NCBI GenBank assembly: GCA_030605565.1
Contig: JAUWIB010000087.1
Location: 1-53,852, forward strand
DNA length: 53,852 bases
Direction of reading: 5' to 3'
Source of the DNA: a bacterium
GTDB lineage: Bacteria; Zixibacteria; MSB-5A5; GN15; FEB-12
Shown: in pieces, positions 1 through 8,148 of the stretch
Layout of the letters: each line of letters starts with the position of its first letter
Position numbering within the stretch: position 1 is the first letter of the stretch
Program-made: the position numbers and the translations under genes
The notes under the pieces: generated by a model
Told to the model about the DNA's origin: nothing
What the model saw: only the letters and a program-made list of their open reading frames with translations
The model's database searches: none

Positions 1-155
1 ACCTTGCAACTGTCCAACTCGATACCCAACTCACCGAAATCAAGCGCCTCCACAAAAGCGTCATACGCCCGAACAGGCGCATCGGCTGACACATAATCCT
101 CGATGCTCGCCGGTAAAAGATCATGCTCATGACGTTTGCCATATCGATATGCCAT
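1..155 (-). mobile_element. IS1182-type transposase, N-terminal fragment (runs off the window)
   Basis: The minus strand reads from an ATG at 155 with no stop to the window edge. The product begins MAYRYGKRHEHDLLPASIED and continues with a segment containing DAPVRAYDAFVEALDF. This pattern (LLP-SIEDYV--D-PVRAYDAFV-ALDF-ELGI) is the hallmark N-terminus of IS1182/DUF772 transposases. A GAGGAT ribosome site lies a few bases upstream. The element probably extends rightwards to about 243, where CCTATTGCGACACAGCC could be its terminal repeat, because homology to the neighbouring methyltransferase begins just after it. Only about 51 residues are visible, so activity cannot be judged. Confidence 0.8.
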
Positions 156-223
156 TTCAATATCCTCACTACCTATCTTGATTGAACCACAACATATCGA
201 CTATGTAATCCATACTCAACTAA

Positions 224-2032
224 AAAACCTATTGCGACACAGCCTGGGAGTTCAAGGGTAAGATTGATCTCATCTATATCGATCCGCCGTTTGATGTTGG
301 TGCCGACTTCACTCTGAACATACCGCTGGGCGGCAGCGGCGACAAAGTACTGAAGGACCAAAGCACGTTAGAAATGGTGGCCTATCGCGACATGTGGGGG
401 AAGGGACCTGACTCCTATTTGCAGACCATGTACGAACGTGCTGTGTTGATGAAGGAACTCTTGGCTCCTGACGGTTTCCTGTTTGTACATCTCGCCCCCA
501 CCGTGAGCCACAACTATCGAGCGCTGTTGGACAGTCTGTTCGGTCCACAGAACTTCCGCAACGAAATCATCATCAATCGACCCATCTCCAAGAACCTGCA
601 GAGGCAGTTCGATTTCATTGCAGCACTTCCTCAGGGTCACGACGTGATTCTGTGCTACTCCGCGTCTACGTCTACCCGCATACCCAACTTGCTGGTTCCG
701 TATGAAACTGCACACCGTGAGGGATACTGGCACCGCTTCTGGAGTGGGGCAGATAGGCCAACGATGAGGTATGACTTGCTCGGAGAGATACCCACGCATG
801 GACAATGGAAGTGGTCAAAAGACAGAGCAGAGAAAGCTGTAAGGAATTACAGGGCATACTTGCGAGAGGCACCTCACAAACTGCTTGTGGAATACTGGGC
901 AGAGACCGGCAAGACACTTGAGTTCATTCGCAAATCGGAATCCGGAACTGTTGAGAACTGGTTTTCTCCCAGAAATGATAAGGTAGGAGATACTATTTGG
1001 GACGACGTCAAAGCCTATGAGAACATAAAGGACTTCCCTACACAGAAGCACCGAGAATTGCTGAAAAGGATCGTAAACTGGGTGACCGCCGAGAACGCGC
1101 TGGTCGCCGATTTCTTCTGTGGCTCGGGCACTACGGGAGTTGTCGCTGAGCAACTCAACAGGCGCTGGGTTATGGCTGATCTGGGGCGCTTTGCAATTCA
1201 CACGGCGCGCAAGCGCTTGATCGATCTTCAGCGCAAACTTTATTCGGAAGGCAAGCCGTATCGCTCGTTCGATGTTTACAATCTCGGCCGATACGAGCGA
1301 CAGTGGTGGCAACAGGAGCGACTACAAGGTGCGGATGAAGAACATAGACGAATAGTCCTTGAGTTTTTCAGGGCTGAGATTCTGTCTCAGGCTCCATCAC
1401 CCCTGATTCACGGGCGCAAGGCAGGCGCATTCTGTCATGTCGACAGCATTGACTCAATCTTCACACGCGACGAGGTAAGAGCCGTTGCGCGTGCGGTAGC
1501 TCAAGCTGGCGGCAAGGAGGTTTACTGTCTCGCCTGGGAGTTTGAGATGGACTTGCGGCAACGCTGCCTTGCACTGGAGGCTGAGCTTGGAGTCAAGATC
1601 AAGCTGATTCCTATTCCGCGTGAGATCATGGAGAAAAACCGGACCTCGCCGCCGCCTTTTCTTGAGATGGCTGTACTTGAGGCAGAGCCTGTCTACAAGA
1701 AGTCCGGCAAGAAACGCACAGTTGACATCAAGTTGACCAAGTTTCTGCCGTCTCTCGCTGAAGTTCCCAGTAAGGAGTTGGAGGCTCTCAAAGAACGCGC
1801 AATGAAAAGCGGGATCGACTTTGTGGATTTCTGGGCTATTGACTTTGACTGGCAACCTGGGAAGCCATTCAATCATCACTGGCAGGATTACCGAACAAGG
1901 AAAAATCGCAGCCTCAAGACAATCAGTGACGCTCATCACGAGTATTCGAAGGCTGGGACATACACGGTCTGCGTGAAGGTTGTTGATACCTTCGGCTGCG
2001 ATACAAGCATCACGGTCGAGGTGGAAGTATGA
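224..2032 (+). CDS. DNA (adenine) methyltransferase of a type III-like restriction system, 5' truncated
   Basis: A beta-class DNA methyltransferase, expected to methylate adenine in a recognition sequence and protect the host from the nuclease encoded next. The frame opens after a TAA at 221-223. Recognisable homology starts near 245 (WEFKGKIDLIYIDPPFDVGA). Motif IV is DPPF at 281-292 and motif I FCGSGTT at 1115-1135, in the beta order (IV before I). A conserved block with YRDMWGKG follows motif IV. The last 30 residues resemble a PKD-like strand pattern (GTYTVCVKVVD). The family normally has a substantial N-terminal region before DPPF, and this is missing, apparently replaced by the IS. The first ATG (374) lies after motif IV, so no intact start exists. 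It overlaps the restriction gene by 4 bases (ATGA). It is probably a remnant, although both catalytic motifs survive. Confidence 0.85.
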   Translation, partial: KTYCDTAWEFKGKIDLIYIDPPFDVGADFTLNIPLGGSGDKVLKDQSTLEMVAYRDMWGKGPDSYLQTMYERAVLMKELLAPDGFLFVHLAPTVSHNYRALLDSLFGPQNFRNEIIINRPISKNLQRQFDFIAALPQGHDVILCYSASTSTRIPNLLVPYETAHREGYWHRFWSGADRPTMRYDLLGEIPTHGQWKWSKDRAEKAVRNYRAYLREAPHKLLVEYWAETGKTLEFIRKSESGTVENWFSPRNDKVGDTIWDDVKAYENIKDFPTQKHRELLKRIVNWVTAENALVADFFCGSGTTGVVAEQLNRRWVMADLGRFAIHTARKRLIDLQRKLYSEGKPYRSFDVYNLGRYERQWWQQERLQGADEEHRRIVLEFFRAEILSQAPSPLIHGRKAGAFCHVDSIDSIFTRDEVRAVARAVAQAGGKEVYCLAWEFEMDLRQRCLALEAELGVKIKLIPIPREIMEKNRTSPPPFLEMAVLEAEPVYKKSGKKRTVDIKLTKFLPSLAEVPSKELEALKERAMKSGIDFVDFWAIDFDWQPGKPFNHHWQDYRTRKNRSLKTISDAHHEYSKAGTYTVCVKVVDTFGCDTSITVEVEV

Positions 2033-5000
2033 GTGAAACACCTGTCATCAATGCCGCTGCCCTTGAGCCTCTGTTTAGTACCTGGGAAGAGCCAAATGCG
2101 CACCGGGTGCGGGCCGATAAGTCTGGCCAACCTGCCAAGGTGGTCAAGCACCGACGTCCGAGCCCTGTTGTCATAGCTCAAAACTTGCGCTCGGACGTGC
2201 GCGACTGGCGCCAAGCCTTCTATGCTGGGGCAAGTGATACAAGCCGCTATCTGTTGGAGCACTGGTTTGAGCGTCCTCACAGGATGAAGACTCCTGCCGG
2301 GGAAGAGTTTGAATTCAGATATTACTTCTGTCAGCGTGAGGCGATAGAAACGCTGATCTATCTGAAAGAGGTCCGTAAGCTTGAGACTCTCTCGCAGATT
2401 ATAGCTGAGTACGGCGGCCCGGATGCTGAAATCGCAGCTTTAGGTATCACGGAAAATGAGGATGCCTGGAGCCGTTACGCTTTCAAGATGGCGACAGGGG
2501 CAGGCAAAACTAAAGTCATGAGCCTGGCAATTGTCTGGAGCTATTTTCACTCGCTGCGCGAGTCGGATTCTGAGATGGCTCGGCATTTTGTGGTGGTAGC
2601 ACCAAACCTGACAGTCTTTGAAAGGCTGAAGGAAGACTTTGGAGACGGTCGGATATTCTATGGTCCTAAGTGTGATCCACTCATTCCGCCAGAGTGGGTA
2701 GGCGACTGGAATCTATCGGTAGTACTTCAGGACGAAGCCACCGGTGCTTCGACCGGCGGTGTACTGTATTTGACAAACATCCATCGGCTCTACGATATCG
2801 CAAAACGCCGCAAGAAGAAGGAAGAGGAAACGTATCCCTGGGTAGGTCCTCCGGTTTCTAAAGGCACCGCTCTTGATACTGGAGCCGCGTTGCGTGAACG
2901 TATCACAAGTCATCAACATGTGATGATCCTGAATGACGAGGCTCACCACGTATGGGACCCAGATTCCGCCTGGAACGAAGCGATCCAGTTCCTTCATGAA
3001 GCGATTCGCAAGAAGACCGGGGGCGAGCTGATGGCCCAGCTTGATTTCAGCGCCACACCGAAAGACAACAAAGGTCAGCTTTTCAAACATATTATTTGTG
3101 ATTCTCCTTTGGGTGAGGCTGTGGACGCTGGAATCGTGAAGTCTCCGATCATTGGCAGCGGAGGGAAGCTGGTTGAGCTCGCAAGCGATAACGCCGCGTA
3201 CAAATATGAGCAGCATCTTCGTATAGGATACGAGCGCTGGAAAGTGTCTTGCGAAGAATGGAAACAGTCAGGCAAGAAAACTCTCCTCTTTGTGATGTGT
3301 GAGGACACAAAGGCGGCAGACGATATTGCAAAACGTCTAAACACAGACGAGGTGTTCAAGGAACTCAACGGCAGGACGGTTAACCTCCACACAAACCTTA
3401 AGGGCAAGATCAAGAAGGTTGGCAGGGGCAAAGACAAGAAAGAGGTCTTTGTTGAGAGCGAAAAGGAGATAAGTGACGAGGACCTGAAGGCTTTGCGGAA
3501 GCTGAGCAGGGAGTTGGATCAGAACCAGAGTCCCTACCTGTGCATTGTCTCGGTGCTGATGCTCCGGGAAGGTTGGGATGTCCGCAACGTCACGACCATT
3601 GTGCCGCTTCGGCCTTTCAGTTCCAAGGCGAATATCCTGCCTGAACAGACCCTGGGCCGTGGTCTGAGAAGAATGACACCACCTGGTCAAGCTACGGAGC
3701 TTGTGACGGTTGTGGAGCACCCTGCTTTCGCCAGTCTATATCAACAGGAATTGGCTCAGGAAGGTCTGCCGATTGAAATAGTCGATATCGAGCATGTTCC
3801 CAGAACAACAGTCTCCATCTTCCCTGATCCCAACAAGGATAGGGCGAAACTCGACATTCGCATTCCTCAACTGAGTCCAGCTCACAGGACGCTTCCAAAG
3901 ATCGAGGGTTTAACAATCGAGGACGTGCGGGAGGCCTTCAAACAGTACAAGCGCCTGCCCTTTGGTACCGAAATCAAAACTGAAATCGACTACGAGGGGA
4001 AGCACTTAATCACCGGCGAAATCATTGAGAAGATGAAGATGAATCTTCCGCTGCTGGAGTCAGGAGCGGGCGCTGTTTCCTTCTACGTCAAGGAACTGGA
4101 GTTCATCTGCAAGATTAGGGGAACACATTCCGTTTTAGGTCCACTGCTGCAAGAGTTTCTGGAGAAGATTCTTTTCGACAAAGCCGGTAGTATCTATGTT
4201 AAGGAGTTTGTTGCCAGACTCGGTTCCGGGGATGTTAGAGAGCACGTCCGGGCTACGTTTGTGCCTCTGATCCGAAAGAAGATCACCACAACAGAAACTC
4301 GGGAGAAAGCGGACGCTCCGGTTTCCCTTTTTGACTGGAAGCCCTTCCAGGTAACACACTCCGAGAACAAGCCTGTCATCGCCGCCAAGAAGACACCGTT
4401 CAATCTGGTCCCGTGCGACAGGTCATTGGAGGTTGGCTTTGCGAAGTTCTCTGAAGCAGCGGCGGATGTGGCGTCATTTGCAAAAAACGCCGGTCCTCAA
4501 TGTCTACGGATTGACTACCTTACAGCAGGCTCGCGGTTGGCGTTCTACACTCCCGATTTTCTCGTAAGGGCTAACGACGGAACCTGCTACCTTGTGGAGA
4601 CAAAAGGCAAGCGGGATGTCGACGTATCGCTGAAGGCGAGTGCTGCAAAGGCGTGGTGCGAGTCTGCTTCAAATGGTTCAAAGTGGCAATACCTATACGT
4701 GCCTCAGAATGTCTTCGAGCGGACCGATGCGGACCATCTTGGTGAATTGTCTCGGGTTTGCGCTCCCGCTTTGCAGGAACTTCTGTCCGAAGCAGACAAG
4801 GTTCAGGTCGAGCCGCCGCTGTATACTGGTGATGCGGCAACCGCTGAAGCCGGAGTGGAACAGTTTCTGCCGATAACGGTATTCAGAAAGCTCCCGCCGC
4901 GCTATCAGAAGTCCATTGAGCAGGCGGCAGCCCTCTATTCCTTTTTTGAGAAGAAGAAGGGACAGAACTTTGCCCCGGCCTTTCAGCCTTTGCTTGGCTC

Positions 5001-5436
5001 AATCGATGAGTCCGCGAAAGGTCTGATCATGAGGAGGCTCGGTGATGACGTGCCGTCTCACCCTGTCGAGCTTGATGACTTCTTCTCGCCGCATCTGGGC
5101 AATCTACCTGGAAAAGTCAAAGGTTATCTCAATAAGCACGCTATGAATCTGAAAAAGACCCTTGTCTATCGTAACGGTCTCTGGCCTATGGGTCTGCTGG
5201 CCTTTTGTCTCGACTTCGGACTTAATGGGGAAGAAGGGCTTGGTGGAGTATTCGACACGCTGAAGCGACAATTCGGCGTAGGCGAAGATGCTAAGCTTTA
5301 CAAAAAGGTCGACCAGGTCAACAGGTTCCGCAACTCGTACATCGCTCACTCCGACAAAGAACTGAGTGACCCGGTTAGGGCTCAGAGTGCACTCAAGTAT
5401 TGGCTCGAAGGGATATTCGAGATTTCGGTGGCGTAG
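2029..5436 (+). CDS. Type III-like restriction subunit (Res): DEAH helicase + PD-(D/E)XK nuclease + HEPN-like tail
   Basis: An ATP-dependent translocase/nuclease, expected to pair with the methyltransferase just upstream (ATGA overlap, so translationally coupled). The 1135 residues carry Walker A MATGAGKT (154-161), DEAH (303-306), SAT (341-343) and a motif VI-like LPEQTLGRGLRRM, all superfamily 2 features. A PD-(D/E)XK nuclease follows: PDFLV with D843, then VETKGK with E857 and K859. Beyond this lie about 200 extra residues ending in RFRNSYIAHSD (R1101, H1107), an RX5H pattern like that of HEPN domains. The frame is intact although its methyltransferase partner is truncated. Assignment to the type III/Res family is firm. 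The HEPN reading of the tail is inference from the motif and the helical composition. Confidence 0.88.
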   Translation: MSETPVINAAALEPLFSTWEEPNAHRVRADKSGQPAKVVKHRRPSPVVIAQNLRSDVRDWRQAFYAGASDTSRYLLEHWFERPHRMKTPAGEEFEFRYYFCQREAIETLIYLKEVRKLETLSQIIAEYGGPDAEIAALGITENEDAWSRYAFKMATGAGKTKVMSLAIVWSYFHSLRESDSEMARHFVVVAPNLTVFERLKEDFGDGRIFYGPKCDPLIPPEWVGDWNLSVVLQDEATGASTGGVLYLTNIHRLYDIAKRRKKKEEETYPWVGPPVSKGTALDTGAALRERITSHQHVMILNDEAHHVWDPDSAWNEAIQFLHEAIRKKTGGELMAQLDFSATPKDNKGQLFKHIICDSPLGEAVDAGIVKSPIIGSGGKLVELASDNAAYKYEQHLRIGYERWKVSCEEWKQSGKKTLLFVMCEDTKAADDIAKRLNTDEVFKELNGRTVNLHTNLKGKIKKVGRGKDKKEVFVESEKEISDEDLKALRKLSRELDQNQSPYLCIVSVLMLREGWDVRNVTTIVPLRPFSSKANILPEQTLGRGLRRMTPPGQATELVTVVEHPAFASLYQQELAQEGLPIEIVDIEHVPRTTVSIFPDPNKDRAKLDIRIPQLSPAHRTLPKIEGLTIEDVREAFKQYKRLPFGTEIKTEIDYEGKHLITGEIIEKMKMNLPLLESGAGAVSFYVKELEFICKIRGTHSVLGPLLQEFLEKILFDKAGSIYVKEFVARLGSGDVREHVRATFVPLIRKKITTTETREKADAPVSLFDWKPFQVTHSENKPVIAAKKTPFNLVPCDRSLEVGFAKFSEAAADVASFAKNAGPQCLRIDYLTAGSRLAFYTPDFLVRANDGTCYLVETKGKRDVDVSLKASAAKAWCESASNGSKWQYLYVPQNVFERTDADHLGELSRVCAPALQELLSEADKVQVEPPLYTGDAATAEAGVEQFLPITVFRKLPPRYQKSIEQAAALYSFFEKKKGQNFAPAFQPLLGSIDESAKGLIMRRLGDDVPSHPVELDDFFSPHLGNLPGKVKGYLNKHAMNLKKTLVYRNGLWPMGLLAFCLDFGLNGEEGLGGVFDTLKRQFGVGEDAKLYKKVDQVNRFRNSYIAHSDKELSDPVRAQSALKYWLEGIFEISVA

Positions 5437-5733
5437 GCCTATAAGAGAACCCGAGAAATACCCGGGAATGGCCCCGGCAAGTCCCCGGGAACGGCCCCGG
5501 TAAGTCGCCGGGAACAGTCCCGGTGAATCCCCGGGAACCGGCCTGGTGAAATCCTGGAGGATTACCTTGAAATCGTTGTCACGAAGCTGGAGTGTCTCGG
5601 TCGAAGACCGGCAAATCCACAGAGGGACATACTGGATATCACCTACGACGCCCGATGCGCGGTGGAGGTTTCGGACGCAGTAATGAGAATGTGATTTGAC
5701 TCCGGAGTAGTTCAGATAGGTTGAGAGGTAGTT
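5437..5733. other. Intergenic region, no gene seen
   Basis: Non-coding. It begins with the 23-bp tandem repeats described separately. The remaining 180 bases show no open frame I can support. A ribosome site GAGAGGTAG stands just before the next ATG at 5734. Confidence 0.6.
5459..5550. repeat. Four tandem copies of a 23-bp GC-rich repeat
   Basis: Copies at 5459-5481, 5482-5504, 5505-5527 and 5528-5550 follow the pattern t-ccCCGGGAAcggcCCCGGtaag. Each contains CCGGG and CCCGG blocks able to fold locally. A period of 23 is not a multiple of three, so the array is not a coding repeat. It sits between the restriction gene and the membrane protein. Confidence 0.85.
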
Positions 5734-6441
5734 ATGGAAGGCAAACTGACGTTGTACGACATGCTCGCTGCGGTTATCCCTGGCGGCATACTGCTGGTTT
5801 CAATAACGGTCCTGTTTTCGATGCTCCCGGTTCAACTGCCGACCGGCATTACCGGAGGAATAACAGGTACCACAGTGTTCTTGGTTATTGCGTACTTCTT
5901 GGGTCAGTTCATCCAAGGTATAGGTAAGTGGTACGAACGGACATGTCTGATCCCAGCTTGGGGCGGGTTTCCATCAGTAAGGTTTCTTCGAGAGGGCGAC
6001 TCGAAGTATTCGGCAGAATTCCGGAACAAACTGATGGACGCCATATTCAACTGCTTCAAGATTGATCTACGTTCAGACACCGAAAACCAGGACCTACAGG
6101 ACAAGCGTATACAGGAAGCGTTCAACCTCTGTTACAGCTACGTATTGGATAATGGACTTGTCTCTCTCGTATCGGTTATGAACGCTACGTATGGCTTGTT
6201 TCGGGGACTTGTGGTTTCTTCTCGGCTCTCAGCCCTTAGTCTGTTAGCATGCGGTGCGATCGTTGCTTTGCACGAGCAGTGGGATTCAACAATCCTCTTT
6301 GCCTCGTTGGCGTTGTTCATGATCTGGGCTGGTGCGGTTTTCAGAAGGCGTACGAAGCAGCGAGGGGAATACTTCGCAGACCACATATACAGGGCGTTTC
6401 TGTCAGAGGTTTCAACCACTGAGTCAAGGGGGAAGCTGTGA
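5734..6441 (+). CDS. Predicted four-helix inner-membrane protein of the defence-like island
   Basis: I do not recognise a named family. The 235 residues show four hydrophobic segments at about 10-31, 43-63, 158-180 and 186-203. Between helices 2 and 3 is a soluble stretch of about 90 residues rich in charged residues. The N-terminus (LTLYDMLAAVIPGG) places a Tyr-Asp-containing amphipathic start before helix 1. A ribosome site GAGAGG lies 6 bases upstream. The stop codon overlaps the GTG start of the next gene, so the two proteins are very probably made together. Membrane proteins of this layout often serve as effectors or anchors in phage-defence loci; that role here is inference from the neighbourhood. 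Confidence 0.75.
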   Translation: MEGKLTLYDMLAAVIPGGILLVSITVLFSMLPVQLPTGITGGITGTTVFLVIAYFLGQFIQGIGKWYERTCLIPAWGGFPSVRFLREGDSKYSAEFRNKLMDAIFNCFKIDLRSDTENQDLQDKRIQEAFNLCYSYVLDNGLVSLVSVMNATYGLFRGLVVSSRLSALSLLACGAIVALHEQWDSTILFASLALFMIWAGAVFRRRTKQRGEYFADHIYRAFLSEVSTTESRGKL

Positions 6442-7274
6442 AAGTCATCATTTTTGATGTTGAGCATGGTTTCTGTGCGTTCATCAAATCACCAAATGGA
6501 TACGGGCTGATGATTGACTGCGGAAGAAGAGCGCTTTTCTCACCGGTAACCTGGATTGTCAATAATGAAGCGACAAATCTATCGATGGTCAACGGTCATC
6601 AGCTCGCACAGCTCATCGTGTCACACCCCCACGACGACCATCTTCAGGACATAAGCAGCGTGAGATCGTACCTGAAGCCGGCAACCCTGCTGCGCCAGCA
6701 TTACGATTGGACATCGTTAAAGGACCCATCGGCTGGTGACGAGTATGAGAATCTGGACGAATACAACACCTGGCAGCAGACATACAACCGGCCCGCCACC
6801 AATCCCGATTGGGGAATGTGGATGAAGGTTGGCCCCTACTTGTCGCCAGACGATGCGAAAAAGGTCAACGAGACGGATTATGTGAATAACTCAAGTATTC
6901 CGGTGTTCATCGAGTACAAAGGACTCAAGTTCACTTTCTCTGGCGATCTAATGGCTAGTGGTTGGCAGAAACTATTAGAGCAGGAAGCACTCAAGAAGAA
7001 CCTGTCAGGAACCGGAGTATTCGTGACATCGCATCATGGTCACAATTCCGGTTTCTGCAGTGATGTGTACTTAGCAATGGGCAAACCAGAGTTGAATGTG
7101 GTATCGGCTCACAGACGCGATCAGAGCGTCGACCCGCGCTACTCGTCTGACGAGTATGCAAAAGGCTGTCAGTTTCAAGGGGAGCGTAGAAAGATGCTAT
7201 CTACTCGGAATGACGGTACAATCGTATTCGAATACACTAACAATGGCTGGGGTGTTTATGCACAGGACCTCTGA
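6438..7274 (+). CDS. ComEC-type metallo-beta-lactamase-fold hydrolase
   Basis: A metal-dependent hydrolase of the metallo-beta-lactamase superfamily, 278 residues. Strand 1 (VIIFDVEHGFCAFI) and LMIDCG resemble the hydrolase domain of ComEC/Rec2 proteins. The metal site is complete to the eye: HPHDDH at 63-68 (HxHxDH), FSGDL with D170, and TSHHGHNSG with H199/H200. A C-terminal LSTRNDGTIVFE is also typical of the group. No membrane segment is present, unlike true ComEC. The start is GTG, overlapping the TGA of the membrane-protein gene by four bases (GTGA), with GGGGGAAG as ribosome site. Substrate unknown; cleavage of a nucleic acid, a nucleotide or a phosphodiester are all possible. Confidence 0.85.
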   Translation: MKVIIFDVEHGFCAFIKSPNGYGLMIDCGRRALFSPVTWIVNNEATNLSMVNGHQLAQLIVSHPHDDHLQDISSVRSYLKPATLLRQHYDWTSLKDPSAGDEYENLDEYNTWQQTYNRPATNPDWGMWMKVGPYLSPDDAKKVNETDYVNNSSIPVFIEYKGLKFTFSGDLMASGWQKLLEQEALKKNLSGTGVFVTSHHGHNSGFCSDVYLAMGKPELNVVSAHRRDQSVDPRYSSDEYAKGCQFQGERRKMLSTRNDGTIVFEYTNNGWGVYAQDL

Positions 7275-7296
7275 CAAAGGTGGTGGCGATAATTCA

Positions 7297-7431
7297 ATGT
7301 CGAACAGTACACAGCCAAACACACAGCGGCACCTATATGTGGATGACGACCTGTTGGATGAAGAACGGCTACAGAATCTTGTCGATCTGGTGGTGTTTCT
7401 TGACAAGTGGGGACGGGAGCTCAATCCGTAA
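7297..7431 (+). CDS. Small acidic protein of 44 residues
   Basis: Begins MSNSTQPNTQRHLYVDDDLL. The ATG at 7297 is preceded by AAGGTGG about 10 bases upstream and starts 22 bases after the MBL-fold gene, so it is probably in the same transcript. The C-terminal half (ERLQNLVDLVVFLDKWGREL) looks like one amphipathic helix. The function is unknown. It could be a small regulator or antitoxin-like protein of the island, or a fortuitous frame. Confidence 0.45.
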   Translation: MSNSTQPNTQRHLYVDDDLLDEERLQNLVDLVVFLDKWGRELNP

Positions 7432-7507
7432 CCGCGGGAAGAAATCTCTGGCGGAATGACGAATGGAATACGACGATCCGGCCACTTCAATATGAGGAGA
7501 AAACGCT

Positions 7508-7741
7508 ATGAGCCACTGTGTTTACCGCTCCATCGTGAAAGCAGTCGACAGCGGGAGTCTTAAGGAGCCATTCAAGGCTGCGGACATGAAAGCAGCCTGT
7601 CCAGGATTCGCGGATCGAACATACTGGAGATTCCTGTCCAAACACAGCAAAGGAAATCCAGGGGATGACACGGAGTTATTTGAACGGGTCGCGAGAGGTC
7701 GCTACCGGTTGCTGAAGCCGATAAAATACGGGATTGTTTAG
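7508..7741 (+). CDS. Small basic protein of 77 residues, possible winged-helix fold
   Basis: Starts MSHCVYRSIVKAVDSGSLKE behind a good GAGGAG ribosome site (7494-7499). Later segments FKAADMKAACPGFADRTYWRFL and GRYRLLKPIKYG suggest a helix-rich protein ending in a beta hairpin, as in small winged-helix domains, but this is only a visual impression. No named family recognised. It lies 76 bases after the preceding small gene, on the same strand, and closes the island. There is no terminator between it and the next region. Confidence 0.55.
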   Translation: MSHCVYRSIVKAVDSGSLKEPFKAADMKAACPGFADRTYWRFLSKHSKGNPGDDTELFERVARGRYRLLKPIKYGIV

Positions 7742-7927
7742 CGGACCGAGAGAGTTTTCTATTTGGAAAGCTCAGTTCCCAGTGTCATACAGCCTTCTTT
7801 TTCTCTCTATCTTGAGCGGAAACCGTGAACTCTATTGGGATTATTACTTGTACGTTTCGTTCAAGTCCCTGCACCGCTATTGTACTTAGATACAGATTTG
7901 TAGAGGTGGGCAGGTTGAAGGGATTTC

Positions 7928-8005
7928 GTGCGCGGCAGACGTCCTCGTCTACCGCGTTCACCCCGAGAAGTTGTCGGCGCACGGGGACATACGCCGCCCA
8001 CAAAT
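7928..8005. repeat. Dispersed intergenic repeat, family 1 (copy A)
   Basis: Contains gcGGCAGACgtcctcGTCTacc followed by gcgcacggGGACATACGCCgc. The two blocks recur at 24300-24328, 41596-41758 and 51801-51874. The GGCAGAC...GTCTGCC part is palindromic. Confidence 0.7.
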
Positions 8006-8090
8006 ATCAAATATTGCTGTTCAACCCAAGTGTTTTGGGGAAAGTCCAATAACCCTCAGAGTTGTTTCTCAGTTTTGATTCCAATATGGG

Positions 8091-8104
8091 TTGCATATTT
8101 GCAA
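8091..8104. promoter_or_regulatory. Palindromic activator site TTGC-N6-GCAA upstream of the sigma54 regulator
   Basis: TTGCATATTTGCAA, a perfect inverted repeat centred 51 bases before the activator ATG (8149). Three similar sites lie in front of the first cluster gene, between 9483 and 9595. The shared spacing supports a binding site for the encoded activator and suggests autoregulation. Confidence 0.6.
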
Positions 8105-8148
8105 TGCGGGACGTATCATGAATTGAGAAGCTGTGGCAGTAAAGAGTT

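Larger units (their letters stand above)
7742..8148. other. Intergenic region upstream of the sigma54 activator gene
   Basis: No gene supported. It holds a dispersed-repeat copy (7928-8005) and the palindrome TTGCATATTTGCAA at 8091-8104, both listed separately. I see no -24/-12 promoter here with the required GG-N10-GC spacing. Confidence 0.6.

Noticed and set aside
5459-5550. The 23-bp tandem array as a CRISPR
   Set aside because: Copies are adjacent with no spacers, and no cas gene is present.
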